A stretch of 64,000 bases of DNA, taken from positions 1-64,000 of the forward strand of contig JAJEBE010000053.1 of assembly GCA_022822545.1 (NCBI GenBank). The letters are read 5' to 3'. The stretch's first letter is position 1; the number at the start of each line of letters is the position of its first letter. Positions 40,845 through 49,766 of this stretch are shown here, piece by piece. Origin of the DNA: Anaerolineae bacterium. Its GTDB lineage: Bacteria; Chloroflexota; Anaerolineae; Aggregatilineales; Phototrophicaceae. Made by a program: the position numbers and the translations under genes. Below the pieces are notes generated by a model. It saw only the letters and a list, made by a program, of their open reading frames with translations, searched no databases and had not been told where the DNA came from.

Positions 40845-42893
40845 TCAGTTCGCGGGCGGGTCTTCATCTTGCGACGTCGGCATACGCGGGCTCAGGTGGA
40901 TCATGAGATGGCCTGCCAGCCCGTAGGCGGCCGCGGCAAAGAGTTGAAATCCGTGCAAGAGAAAGCCGGTTGCGGTCGCGTCAGATTCGTTCCAACCGGC
41001 GAATTGGACCAGGCCGAAGCGCCAGGCCACTTCTACCACGCCAAAGCCGCTGACGTTTAAGGGAAAGGCGGAGGCGAACATGCCGATGCTGATGATGGCG
41101 ATCATCCCCGAGAGATCAAGCGTAACGCCCAGGGCGCGCAACAAGATATAATTCGTCAGGAAGGATGAAGAGTAGGTGAAGCAGGAGATGAAGAGCGCGG
41201 TGAGAAAGAGACGCGGTTGCCGAATGCGGTCTAATTCTCCGGCGAGATGCAGCGAGCGGGTTTCGATGATAGTGACGAGATCTCGTTTTCTTCCCGCCAA
41301 GCGTCGCAAGGGTGGCAGCAGCGCCCCACGCAAAGCGCGGATGATCGCGCCGCCGAAGTAGAGCGCGCAGACGCTCAACAGAAATGTGACGATGATGACA
41401 AAGAGTAGTTGGTCATGCTGCGCCGCCAAGGCCTCGGCTGTCGTCAGGACGCCGGCGGCGAAGACCATAACGATAATCAGCAACTCCAGGATACGCGCGC
41501 CAAATAAACTGCTCAGGCCTTCTTCCATCGAGTAATTCAAGCGTGACCGCAGCAATGCGATGTAGGACAGCTCGCCCAATTTAAAAGGCAGGGCGCGCAC
41601 CAGAAAGTTGTGATAGAGCGTGATCGGCGCGAGCAAGCGCCAAGGCGTATTGTCTTTATCCAGCAAGACGCGGAAGCGCAGCGCGCGGAAAAGGTTCAGC
41701 GCCAAATAGGCCAGCAGAGCGCCAGCCCAGCTGAGGGCCGGCACCCGCCCCAGCAGTTGATCAAATTCGTCCCACTTCACCTCGCCAACCAGCACCGCTA
41801 GCAAGGCGACCGTGACCAGAATGCTGATGGCGCGCACGATAAACTGGCGCCGCCTCTTGCTCTTGCGCGTGGCCGCTGTCGGGCTCCCGGCGCTTGCCGG
41901 CCGGGGACGGTCAGAGCTCGGCTTGTACCAGTGCGACAGATCGCGGTTGAGCAGGGCGCTCAGCGCGTCGATCTCCTCAGCTGCCTCAGCAGCCAGGCGC
42001 TGATGCGTTTCCGGCAGCAGGGGTGAACGCCGCTCGTAACGGGTATAGGCGGAGATGACGCCCTCGACCGCTCGCGTGCGATAACTGTAGGGCATCAGCC
42101 GGCTTGTGGTCGCCAGGTAAGTCAGGCGGTCTTTGAGCAGCATCAGGGAGAAACCCGTGCTGACGATCAGCTTTTGCAGCCAAGCCAGGCGCACTTCCTT
42201 GTTCGGGTTGCGGACGCCGAAGTCAACTTTGACCGAAGTGTCCAGCCCGAGGAAGTCAAGAACCGCGCGATAGACGCCCGGCGTATCGGCGCGGAAATCG
42301 TCAAAGATGATGACCATCACCTGGTCTTTGCCGAAGACGTCATAATAGCGTTCGACTTGTTCGGCGAAGCGCGTCATACGCCGATAATACAGGCCGGTGA
42401 TGCAATGGGCGGCGCGGCGGATGCGCTTTCCGGCCCGCCGCTCAGCTTCCGCGGCCAGCGCCTCTTCAAAATCTTCGATCTGCTCGTTGCCGCTGTAACG
42501 GAATTGCGACCACATCGAGTACATCATATCAACCGGGTTGCGCAGCATGATGATGATCTTAGCCTGCGGGTTAAACTCATGTATTTCGCAGGCGGCTCGC
42601 TCGCTGGCGAGGTACCAGGGGGACGATTCGCCGATGCGCTTTTCCCCGCGGACATCACGGAAGAGCTTGAGGTATTTTTCCGGCTTGTCGCGGAATTGGC
42701 GGAAGCGCGAGCCATCGAGATCGGAGCCGAAGAAATGCGGCTCCTTGTAATAGGGCATATAGACATCGGGATGGTGCTGCAAGTATTCATGCAGCGAGGT
42801 CGTGCCGCATTTGGGCGCGCCGACGATGAAGAAGTTCGGCTTGGGCTCGTCGGCGCCGGCCAGGGCGCGAAATGGGCTGGCTTCACTTGTCAT
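40845..42893 (-). CDS. Sulfotransferase fused to a flippase-like (LPG-synthase-TM/UPF0104) membrane domain
   Basis: 682 residues. Residues 1-310 form a PAPS-dependent sulfotransferase: the 5'-phosphosulfate loop NFFIVGAPKCGTTSLHEYL (25-33), the 3'-phosphate motif MLRNPVDMMYSMWSQF, and a C-terminal KVDFGVRNPNKEVR. A charged linker (about 320-350, rich in Arg, Ser and Pro) leads to seven or so membrane helices of the lysylphosphatidylglycerol-synthase-TM/flippase-like class, with landmarks LFRALRFRVLL, FLVRALPFKLGELSYIALLRSR and ASAFPLNVSGFGVVEVAWR. I infer that it sulfates a lipid-linked or membrane glycan and moves or anchors it. It is the first gene of a four-gene minus-strand run. Confidence 0.88.
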   Translation of the reverse strand: MTSEASPFRALAGADEPKPNFFIVGAPKCGTTSLHEYLQHHPDVYMPYYKEPHFFGSDLDGSRFRQFRDKPEKYLKLFRDVRGEKRIGESSPWYLASERAACEIHEFNPQAKIIIMLRNPVDMMYSMWSQFRYSGNEQIEDFEEALAAEAERRAGKRIRRAAHCITGLYYRRMTRFAEQVERYYDVFGKDQVMVIIFDDFRADTPGVYRAVLDFLGLDTSVKVDFGVRNPNKEVRLAWLQKLIVSTGFSLMLLKDRLTYLATTSRLMPYSYRTRAVEGVISAYTRYERRSPLLPETHQRLAAEAAEEIDALSALLNRDLSHWYKPSSDRPRPASAGSPTAATRKSKRRRQFIVRAISILVTVALLAVLVGEVKWDEFDQLLGRVPALSWAGALLAYLALNLFRALRFRVLLDKDNTPWRLLAPITLYHNFLVRALPFKLGELSYIALLRSRLNYSMEEGLSSLFGARILELLIIVMVFAAGVLTTAEALAAQHDQLLFVIIVTFLLSVCALYFGGAIIRALRGALLPPLRRLAGRKRDLVTIIETRSLHLAGELDRIRQPRLFLTALFISCFTYSSSFLTNYILLRALGVTLDLSGMIAIISIGMFASAFPLNVSGFGVVEVAWRFGLVQFAGWNESDATATGFLLHGFQLFAAAAYGLAGHLMIHLSPRMPTSQDEDPPAN

Positions 42894-43076
42894 GGTTTTG
42901 CTGTCGCGTTCTTCCGCTTTGACCCTGTTGGATTATAGTACATATCAAAGGGCTGCGTATTCTTAGGCTGGCGAGAAAGCGGCGGCGGCGCTGCCAGCGA
43001 AGTAGATGACAGAGCCGGCCAAAATTAGGTATGCTATGCCTAACCCGCGATATGAGTAGTTCAGCAGGAGTATCGC

Positions 43077-43901
43077 ATGTCGAAGAAGAAATCCGGCAAG
43101 GCGAAGCGCCCCGACCGCCTCAATAGGAAGTTCTATGAGAAAGAGTTGCTTCGGCTGCAATTCGAACTGGTGAAGTGGCAATACTGGATCAAGGGCCACG
43201 ACATGCGCGTGATGATCACCTTTGATGGGCGCGACGCCGCTGGCAAGGGCGGCACCATCAAGCGAATCATGGCGCCCCTGCAGCCGCGCGATATTCGCCT
43301 CGTCGCCCTCGCCAAGCCATCGGACCGCGAGCAGACCCAGTGGTATTTCCAGCGCTACGTGGCGCATTTGCCCGCCGCCGGCGAAATCGTGCTCTTCGAC
43401 CGCAGTTGGTATAACCGCGCCACCGTCGAGCGCGTCATGGGTTTCTGCAGCGATCGCGAATATTGGGACTTCCTGCGTGACGCGCCCAACTTCGAGCGGC
43501 TGCTGATCAATGACGGCATCATCCTGCTCAAATATTGGCTGTCGGTGGATGATGACGAGCAGGAGCGCCGCTTCCAGGCGCGCGCGGCCAATCCCTCGCG
43601 CCGCTGGAAACTCAGCGAGATCGATATCGAAGGGCGCAACCGCTGGGTGGAATACTCAAGGGCGAAAGATGCCATGATCGAACACACCGACATCCCCGAA
43701 TGTCGCTGGCGGCAGGTCAACTCCAATGACAAGCGCCGGCTGCGCCTGAATGTCATCCGCGATATCTTGGGGGCGATACCTTACGAAAATGTGATTCCGG
43801 GACCGATTGAACTGCCGGAGATTCCGCCGCAAGCGCACTACATGTCGCGTCCGCCGCGCGATACCCATTACCTGGTGAAGGATTATTACGCCGATATGTG
43901 A
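43077..43901 (+). CDS. Polyphosphate kinase 2 family protein
   Basis: 274 residues, a single-domain class I PPK2 that transfers phosphate between polyphosphate and nucleoside diphosphates. The Walker A is MITFDGRDAAGKGGTIKRI and the Walker B is IVLFDRSWYNRATVERVMGF; the lid region RWKLSEIDIEGRNRWVEYSRAKD is typical. GCAGGAG precedes the ATG. It is divergent from the sulfotransferase fusion; PAPS formation consumes ATP, but a functional link is speculation. Confidence 0.93.
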   Translation: MSKKKSGKAKRPDRLNRKFYEKELLRLQFELVKWQYWIKGHDMRVMITFDGRDAAGKGGTIKRIMAPLQPRDIRLVALAKPSDREQTQWYFQRYVAHLPAAGEIVLFDRSWYNRATVERVMGFCSDREYWDFLRDAPNFERLLINDGIILLKYWLSVDDDEQERRFQARAANPSRRWKLSEIDIEGRNRWVEYSRAKDAMIEHTDIPECRWRQVNSNDKRRLRLNVIRDILGAIPYENVIPGPIELPEIPPQAHYMSRPPRDTHYLVKDYYADM

Positions 43902-43944
43902 GACTCCGCTACGGGCGAACCAAGGGCCATCCCTACCTATTTGA

Positions 43945-44649
43945 TCATTTTTTGCCGGTAGCGAGTTTCTTGCGTGTTTCTCGGGCGGCGATGGCGGGCA
44001 GGCTCTTGGCATTGGCCTCGAGATAGGCGGCGATCGCCTCTCGGTGCTGCTTGACGCCCTTGCGCAAAAGCCAGGAAATCGCTTTGGTGATGCGCTTGTC
44101 CTTCTCCGCCTTGAGCCGGTCAATCAGTTCAAGCGAGAGATCGAGGATGCGCTCGTCGTCTGATTGGCTGATGGGCGCGGTCAAAAGCACCAGGGCAGCG
44201 CGGCGCTTATTGAGATTGGGCTCCGCCGCCAATGACCGGAGCCGGGCGGACCAGTTGTCCCAGCCCGCCAACAGATCCTTGTCGCTGAAGACGGTCTGGC
44301 AAGTGCTGTCGACTTCCGCCCAGCCATCGAGACAGCCGAGCCAGGCATCCAGTTGCGCCAGGGACAGCCGCCGGCGATAGCGCGGGTATTTGCGGAAAAG
44401 CGTCTGGGGCGCGCAGCGTTCTTCGTAAGACTCGCCTTGATACAGGCTGTCGATCAGCGCCAGCCAGGCATCGAAGCTGAGGTCCTTGTGGGCAGCGCAG
44501 AAATCGAGCAAGATTCGCCGCCGTTGATCATTCTTGAGGCCATACCATCGGCGCGCTGTGCCAAGGTGTTCCGGGCGTTGTGTGGTCTGCCCGCGCCCCG
44601 GCTCCGCCGCCTGGATGCGCCTCAAGATAGATTGGTGATGGGGATTCAT
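43945..44649 (-). CDS. DNA alkylation repair (AlkD-like) HEAT-repeat protein
   Basis: About 234 residues from ATG 44649. It is all alpha, and the C-terminal half reads like the AlkD/AlkC family: EPNLNKRRAALVLLTAP, ERILDLSLELIDRLKAEKDKRITKAISWLLRKGVKQH and a basic end. These proteins remove alkylated purines without base flipping. The in-frame extension to 44766 has no support. There is no clear ribosome binding site. It is convergent with PPK2, with its stop 43 bases away. Confidence 0.75.
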   Translation of the reverse strand: MNPHHQSILRRIQAAEPGRGQTTQRPEHLGTARRWYGLKNDQRRRILLDFCAAHKDLSFDAWLALIDSLYQGESYEERCAPQTLFRKYPRYRRRLSLAQLDAWLGCLDGWAEVDSTCQTVFSDKDLLAGWDNWSARLRSLAAEPNLNKRRAALVLLTAPISQSDDERILDLSLELIDRLKAEKDKRITKAISWLLRKGVKQHREAIAAYLEANAKSLPAIAARETRKKLATGKK

Positions 44650-44813
44650 GACAGATATTGGTAATAAAGGCAGTGAGAATTGTCGTGAATTAACGTAATT
44701 TGGCGTATTCTCACGCGGGCTCTTTCGGCCGCTTTGGTGATGTAGAAATGCCGGGAACCACTTCAAAGGTCGCCCGCAAATTTGACAGCGTTTCCGCTAT
44801 GTGGCTGATGGCG

Positions 44814-45053
44814 CTAGAGTAACTGCTTGAGCGGGATGTTGCGGCGCTTGAGGAATTCCATGAAGCCGATCTTGTCGATGGTCCGCAGTTCTTTCGCCGT
44901 GATTTTGACGCGCACCCAGCGGTCAATCTCGGGCACGTAGATGCGCTTGTTTTGCAGGTTCGGCTTGAATTTGCGCTTGACGGTGTTGAAGGCTTTGCTG
45001 CGCGAGTGGCCGAAGAGCGGCTTGACGCCGGTGATTTTGCGTTTGCCGGGCAT
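44814..45053 (-). CDS. rpmB: Ribosomal protein bL28
   Basis: 79 residues, with ATG 45053 preceded by GGGAG. The sequence MPGKRKITGVKPLFGHSRSK followed by FNTVKRKFKPNLQNKRIYVP and VRVKITAKELRTIDKIG is bL28, a large-subunit protein. It belongs to the form without zinc-binding cysteines. It stands alone here without rpmG, and its presence argues that the window is chromosomal or from a chromid. Confidence 0.95.
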   Translation of the reverse strand: MPGKRKITGVKPLFGHSRSKAFNTVKRKFKPNLQNKRIYVPEIDRWVRVKITAKELRTIDKIGFMEFLKRRNIPLKQLL

Positions 45054-45211
45054 GGTGTTGCTCCCGTTTTCTTGGTACGAGCGATGCATTATACACGGCT
45101 GAAGCGCAATGTCGAGGGAGATTTCTATGTTACCGCCGAGACCCTGAGGTTTTCGCGGGCTCGCGGCCTTCATCCAAGTCCCGCCGCCAGCCGATGCGGT
45201 ATCATTAACCC

Positions 45212-46096
45212 ATGCGCATCCGCACAATCCAAGCCAAATCCATCCTGACGCCGCAGAAGCGCGGCTTCCTCACCGCTGGCGAACGACCCTACACGCACAG
45301 CCTCTCCTGGGCGGCCGGCTGCCAATTCGGCAAGCTGTATTGCGGCGCCTACTGTTACGCGCCGATGCTGCCCAACTGGCATTTCGCCCGGCGCGACGGC
45401 GAGGCTTGGGGCGATGCGTTGATCATCAAAGAGAACGCCGCCGAGCTGCTGGACGAGCAACTGGCGCGGGCGCGCGACCGGCGGGGCATGCGCATCTTCA
45501 TGAGCCCGGTGACTGACCCCTACCAGCCGATCGAGCGCAAGCTAAGACTGACGCGGCGCTGCCTCGAGGTCTTCGCGCGTTACGATGACCTCGACCTGCT
45601 GCTGATTCAGACGCGGGGACCGGCGGTGGCGGATGATCTGGAACTAATCGCGGCGCTGCCCTATGCCTGGCTGGGCATGACCATCGAGACAGACCGGGGC
45701 GACCTGCCTTATGGACCGAGCCGGTCGCATGTGGAGAAGCGGCTGGAGGCGGTCAAGCTGGCGGTGGAGCGGGGGATCCAGGTTCAAATCGCGGTCTCGC
45801 CCTGCTTGCCTTATTCGCCGCATTTTGCCGAGCGGCTGCTGGAGACGGGGGCGCAGCGCATCGTCATCGATACCTTCGCCATTGGCGATGGCAGCCGCGG
45901 GAAGCGGACGGCGGCGAGCCCCTTTGCGGCGGTTGCCGATTATGATTGGCGCGATGATGACATCGCCGAGAGTTTGTATCATCAGTTGAATATCCACCAC
46001 GATGGCGTCGCCTGGAGCGGGGCGGGCTTCGCCGGGATTCCGGGGCGGCAAAAACCGGCGGCGAATGAACCTTTCGCGCCTCCGTTGGCTCTTTAA
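45212..46096 (+). CDS. Radical SAM protein (SPL-like) with atypical cysteine spacing
   Basis: 294 residues. The N-terminus SILTPQKRGFLTAGERPYTHSLSWAAGC and the later FMSPVTDPYQPIERKLRLTRRCLEVFAR and GMTIETDRGDLPYGPSRSH match radical SAM proteins of the spore-photoproduct-lyase-like group. The iron-sulfur cysteines read CQFGKLYCGAYCYA (Cys 37, 44, 48), a CX6CX3C spacing rather than CX3CX2C. No ribosome binding site is evident. The function of this group is unknown. It is followed 27 bases later by the sigma-ankyrin gene. Confidence 0.85.
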   Translation: MRIRTIQAKSILTPQKRGFLTAGERPYTHSLSWAAGCQFGKLYCGAYCYAPMLPNWHFARRDGEAWGDALIIKENAAELLDEQLARARDRRGMRIFMSPVTDPYQPIERKLRLTRRCLEVFARYDDLDLLLIQTRGPAVADDLELIAALPYAWLGMTIETDRGDLPYGPSRSHVEKRLEAVKLAVERGIQVQIAVSPCLPYSPHFAERLLETGAQRIVIDTFAIGDGSRGKRTAASPFAAVADYDWRDDDIAESLYHQLNIHHDGVAWSGAGFAGIPGRQKPAANEPFAPPLAL

Positions 46097-46123
46097 AGTG
46101 TAGGCAAAGTGGAAGGAGCGCTT

Positions 46124-47785
46124 ATGGGAGATTTGAGCGGGCTGATCATCGCTGCCCGTAATGGCGACAGCCCCGCATTCGAAGAACTGGTACGACGTTT
46201 TCAGGATATGGCGGTCGGTTATGCTTATGCCCTGCTGGGCGATTGGCAGGAGGCGGAAGACGCTGCCCAGGACGCCTTCATCAGCGCCTACTGCGGCTTG
46301 GTCAAGCTGCGCGAGGCCGCCGCTTTCCCGGGCTGGTTCCGCCGCATCGTCTATACCCAGGCGCAGCGCCGTTTGCGCGCCAAAGAACCAGTCTGGGTCT
46401 CGCTGGAAAACGTGGCGGAGTTGGCGGTCGCCGGTCCAGCGCCTTATGTTGAGCAGGGGCAGGACGAACTTTGGGCCTCGATCGACAGCTTGCCGGCGGC
46501 GCAGCGCAGCGTCCTGCTGCTGTATTACATGAACGAGTATTCACAGAAGGAGATCGCGTCATTTCTGGAGATCCCGCTGGGCACGGTCAAGACGCGGCTG
46601 CACCACGCGCGTAAACAATTGAAGAAAAGGATGAGGCACTTGAACGGCTTATCAGCACAGCGTCCCTCGCGGGACAATCAATTTACCGAGAAGGTCATGC
46701 GCCTGTTCGACGCGGCCAAGACTGGCGATGTCGAGCGCGTCCGGCGGCTGCTCGGCGAAGACGGGCGCTTGGCGAATGCCAGCGGCTACATCCGCAGCTC
46801 GCTTTGGGGCGCGGATGCCCTGGCGCTGCACGTGGCGGTCATGCACGGGCGCAAAGACATCGTCGATCTCTTGCTGGCGCACGGCGCCGATATCAACGCC
46901 CGCGATGATCGCTATCGTTTCAATGCGCTGATCCACGCCATCGATCTGGCCGACTTCATGCCGGAATACGCCGCGCTGGGCATGGTGGATTTCTTGCTGG
47001 AGCGGGGCGCGGAAAAGGATGTCTGGGCTTGCGCCTGGCTGGGCGACGGGGCCGGCGTGAAAGCCTGGCTCGCTGAGAACCCGGCGCTGGTGAACGAGAT
47101 TGGACCCGGACCAAGCACCTTGCTCTCTTTCTGCCGTGACGTGAAGTCGATTCAATTTTACCTGGATTATGGCGCTGACCCGCTGGTCGCTTACGAACGC
47201 AGCGGCAAATACGGTCGGACGACCCCGCTGCGCGATATCGCCTACCGCGGCAACTATGACTGCGCGCGGCACCTCCTAGCGCATCTGGGCGGGGCGGTCG
47301 ATATCTTCTGGGCGGGCATCATGGGCGATCTGGCGCGGGTTCAAGAACTGCTGATCGCCAACGCCGGCCTGGCTGGCGCAGCGACTGCGGCGGATCACGT
47401 ATTAGGCGCCGGCTTGAGCTCTCTGCATCTGGCGGCGCAGGGCGGGCACGTTGAGGTCATGGATGTCCTGCTGGACGCGGGCGCAGATGTGAACGCGCCG
47501 GACGGCCGCGGCTATACGCCGCTGCATTTCGCCATCTGCTTCGGCCCCAAAGCCTTTCTCGATCCGCTGCCTGATATGACGCAGGCGACGGAGGACATCG
47601 GCGTGTATCGGCTGCTGACCGATGTGCCCCAATATCTCATCGAGCGCGGCGCGGATCTCGGCGCGCGCGAACAAGCGAGCAATCGAAATCCGCTCGAATT
47701 GGCGCGCTCGCCCTTTGAGGACGAGACCGATCGGGGCGAAGTGATCGCGCTTTTGGAAGCGGCGGGCAAAACAGTTGCCTCGTAG
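46124..47785 (+). CDS. ECF sigma-70 factor fused to C-terminal ankyrin repeats
   Basis: 553 residues from ATG 46124 (AAGGAG upstream; an in-frame GTG at 46109 would hide that site). Residues about 8-80 are sigma region 2 (FEELVRRFQDMAVGYAYALL, DWQEAEDAAQDAFISAYCGL) and about 110-165 region 4 (SIDSLPAAQRSVLLLYYMNE, SQKEIASFLEIPLGTVKTRL). The remaining ~380 residues form ankyrin repeats, for example LALHVAVMHGRKDIVDLLLA, HGADINARDD, SSLHLAAQGGHVEVMDVLLD and AGADVNAPDGRGYTPLHFA. No anti-sigma gene is adjacent; the ankyrin part may act as a built-in regulator or a docking platform. Confidence 0.9.
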   Translation: MGDLSGLIIAARNGDSPAFEELVRRFQDMAVGYAYALLGDWQEAEDAAQDAFISAYCGLVKLREAAAFPGWFRRIVYTQAQRRLRAKEPVWVSLENVAELAVAGPAPYVEQGQDELWASIDSLPAAQRSVLLLYYMNEYSQKEIASFLEIPLGTVKTRLHHARKQLKKRMRHLNGLSAQRPSRDNQFTEKVMRLFDAAKTGDVERVRRLLGEDGRLANASGYIRSSLWGADALALHVAVMHGRKDIVDLLLAHGADINARDDRYRFNALIHAIDLADFMPEYAALGMVDFLLERGAEKDVWACAWLGDGAGVKAWLAENPALVNEIGPGPSTLLSFCRDVKSIQFYLDYGADPLVAYERSGKYGRTTPLRDIAYRGNYDCARHLLAHLGGAVDIFWAGIMGDLARVQELLIANAGLAGAATAADHVLGAGLSSLHLAAQGGHVEVMDVLLDAGADVNAPDGRGYTPLHFAICFGPKAFLDPLPDMTQATEDIGVYRLLTDVPQYLIERGADLGAREQASNRNPLELARSPFEDETDRGEVIALLEAAGKTVAS

Positions 47786-47894
47786 AGATGCCCGCGGCCG
47801 CCAATTGAATAACTCAGACACAGGTTGCCCGGACGGGGCCGGCGATCGTGAGCGTTGGTCCCTCCGGGAAAGTGTTTATCTATTTGTGCTGGCA

Positions 47895-49178
47895 TTAGAG
47901 CGCTGGCTTGAGCTTGCGCTTTGGTTTGCTTGCCAGGATATAGAGCCAGAAGAGCGCTGTGCCGATGAAGGAGAAGATCGCTCCGAGCAGAAACAGGTCG
48001 CTGAAGGCGAGGAGCGAGAGCAGAAGCCCTCCCCCCAGCGCCATGACGGCGAAGCTCAAGCCGGCCGCCATCTCGCCACTGCCAGCCATGATGGATTGCT
48101 GCGGCTTCGGCACAAGGTCGAGGATGTAGACGACGAAGGACGCGTAGCGTATCGAGGTCAGCGCCATTGTGCTGATGAAGCCAATTGCCGCCGCCAGCCA
48201 GTGCTCGACCAGCGCTATCGGCAGCAGGCATATCGAGGTCGCCAGAGACGCGCAGATGACGACTTTCAGGATTCCCCAGCGCTCGATGAATGATGGCGTG
48301 AGCAGAGCAGTGGGTACGCCGGTCAAGCGGCCCAGGGCGGCGATGGCGCCGATCATAGCGGTGGAAACAGCCAACTGTCGATCCATGTAAACATTGAAGT
48401 AAACCAGCACGGTGGCGGTGCCGGCGACCTGGAACAGCCGGATGATCGTCATTACAGCGATGAGTATGATGAGCGCGCGTGTGATGCTCAGGCGCTGGCG
48501 AGGCGCATCGGCCGGGACATCGTCGGCCATGGGCGCGCTGTCATGCGGCAGCGGGCGGACGCGCAACAAACACAGGGCGGACAGCGCCATTACCGCGCTG
48601 GACAAGGTCAGCGTGAGGCGATAGGGCGCCGGGCTGGCCAAGGTGGTAGCGAGCAGCGCCGCGATCAAACCGGGCAGCAGGCCGCCGACCAGACTGCCGG
48701 CGAAACCGGCCAGAGACCAGCCCGCCGTCTTCAACGCGAAAGCGCGATGCTTGTAGGCGGTATCGACCACATTTAGCAGGTAAGGCGCGCCATTCACGAA
48801 GAAGAGGGAAAAACCAGTGAGCATCAGGGCGTAGTGGAATACCAGCCAGCTCTCGCGCGGGCCCGGCGGCAGCAACTCCGCCTGGGGCAGCAGCAGCCCG
48901 CCGATAACGCTGATGGCGGCGCCGACCTTCATGAGCAAGGTAGTGGACAGGCGCGAGCCCAGGATGCCGGCCGGCAAACTGACGCTGGCGAAGGTCAGCA
49001 AACCGACCGCGTTGACCAGGCCGATGAACTCCGTGCCATAACCCAGGCGCAGCATATAGAGATTGAGCAGCACCGTATAGACGCCGTCAACGACAAAGCA
49101 CATGCCCGCGAGCACGATGAAGAAAAGCCGGGCTTGCGGGTTGAAGTTGCGTATCGGATTGATGATGCGCGCGAGCAT
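47895..49178 (-). CDS. Major facilitator superfamily transporter
   Basis: 427 residues with about 12 hydrophobic segments. The first helices (ARLFFIVLAGMCFVVDGVYTV, LYMLRLGYGTEFIGLVNAVG) and the A-loop-like LGSRLSTTLLMKVGA fit a general drug/sugar exporter of the MFS. A cytoplasmic loop rich in Arg and Asp (RVRPLPHDSAPMADD...) separates the halves. Substrate is unknown. It lies downstream of ridA on the same strand with a hairpin in between. Confidence 0.88.
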   Translation of the reverse strand: MLARIINPIRNFNPQARLFFIVLAGMCFVVDGVYTVLLNLYMLRLGYGTEFIGLVNAVGLLTFASVSLPAGILGSRLSTTLLMKVGAAISVIGGLLLPQAELLPPGPRESWLVFHYALMLTGFSLFFVNGAPYLLNVVDTAYKHRAFALKTAGWSLAGFAGSLVGGLLPGLIAALLATTLASPAPYRLTLTLSSAVMALSALCLLRVRPLPHDSAPMADDVPADAPRQRLSITRALIILIAVMTIIRLFQVAGTATVLVYFNVYMDRQLAVSTAMIGAIAALGRLTGVPTALLTPSFIERWGILKVVICASLATSICLLPIALVEHWLAAAIGFISTMALTSIRYASFVVYILDLVPKPQQSIMAGSGEMAAGLSFAVMALGGGLLLSLLAFSDLFLLGAIFSFIGTALFWLYILASKPKRKLKPAL

Positions 49179-49202
49179 GAGCGGAACTACCCCTCCCTAA
49201 AT

Positions 49203-49256
49203 CCCTCCCGAAGGTCAGTGTCTACGCGACCTGAAGCATCAGGGAGGGACTTTTTT
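49203..49256 (+). terminator. Hairpin with T-run in the gap between MFS and ridA genes
   Basis: CCCTCCC (49203-49209) pairs with GGGAGGG (49242-49248); an inner AGGTC/GACCT stem is present. TTTTTT follows at 49251-49256 on the plus strand. Both flanking genes are on the minus strand, so as a terminator it would block antisense readthrough into ridA, while on the minus strand it is a hairpin with little T-run. Confidence 0.5.
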
Positions 49257-49328
49257 CGCTGTGGCGGCGGCTTGGGCTCCAGCCTAAGTCCTGTCGGCGA
49301 TGATTACGAGTCGCTTGTCGCGCCAGGC

Positions 49329-49766
49329 TCAGTCGACGATCTCAAAGATGGCTTCGATCTCGACGGCGAATCCGTTGGGCAGGGAGGCGAAACCGAGGGC
49401 GCTGCGGGCATGCAGCTCGCCATCGTAAAGCTCCCAGAACAATTCCGAAGCGCCGTTGATGACCAGGTGCTGATCGGTGAATTCGGGCATGGAATTGACG
49501 CAGCCGAGCAGCCGGCGAAGGCGCAGCTTGTCGACGCTGCCAGTGATGGTGTAGGCCGCTTTCAGCAGGTCAACAGCGCAGACGCGGGCGGCTTTCTTGC
49601 CGGTCTCGACATCCAGATCGCGGCCGAGCTTGCCGACGTAGCCGGTGGAGACGTGGCCCGAAACGAGTATGGTATTGCCGATGCGCGTCGCCGGGGCCAG
49701 CGTTGCTGACGGGGTAAAGTCTTCAATATCGATGCCCATCGCTTTGACTTTTTCGTCGAGGGTCAT
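49329..49766 (-). CDS. RidA/YjgF-family protein
   Basis: 145 residues from ATG 49766, with GGAGG upstream. The fold signatures are TPSATLAPATRIGNTILVSG, the AARVCAVDLLKAAYTITGSV helix and HARSALGFASLPNGFAVEIEAIFE, where the arginine binds the carboxylate of enamine/imine substrates. RidA proteins hydrolyse reactive 2-aminoacrylate-type imines; this is one of the divergent YjgF subfamilies with the V-x-G instead of S-Q-x-P motif. It could also have a pathway-specific role. Confidence 0.88.
   Translation of the reverse strand: MTLDEKVKAMGIDIEDFTPSATLAPATRIGNTILVSGHVSTGYVGKLGRDLDVETGKKAARVCAVDLLKAAYTITGSVDKLRLRRLLGCVNSMPEFTDQHLVINGASELFWELYDGELHARSALGFASLPNGFAVEIEAIFEIVD

Noticed and set aside
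43908..43950. Intact copy of the GTAGGGGCGAC repeat
   Set aside because: Only a degenerate fragment remains, without the paired ends, so it is not listed as an element.
47512..48231. 239-codon minus-strand ORF between the sigma-ankyrin and MFS genes
   Set aside because: It is antisense to ankyrin repeats and out of frame with the MFS gene.
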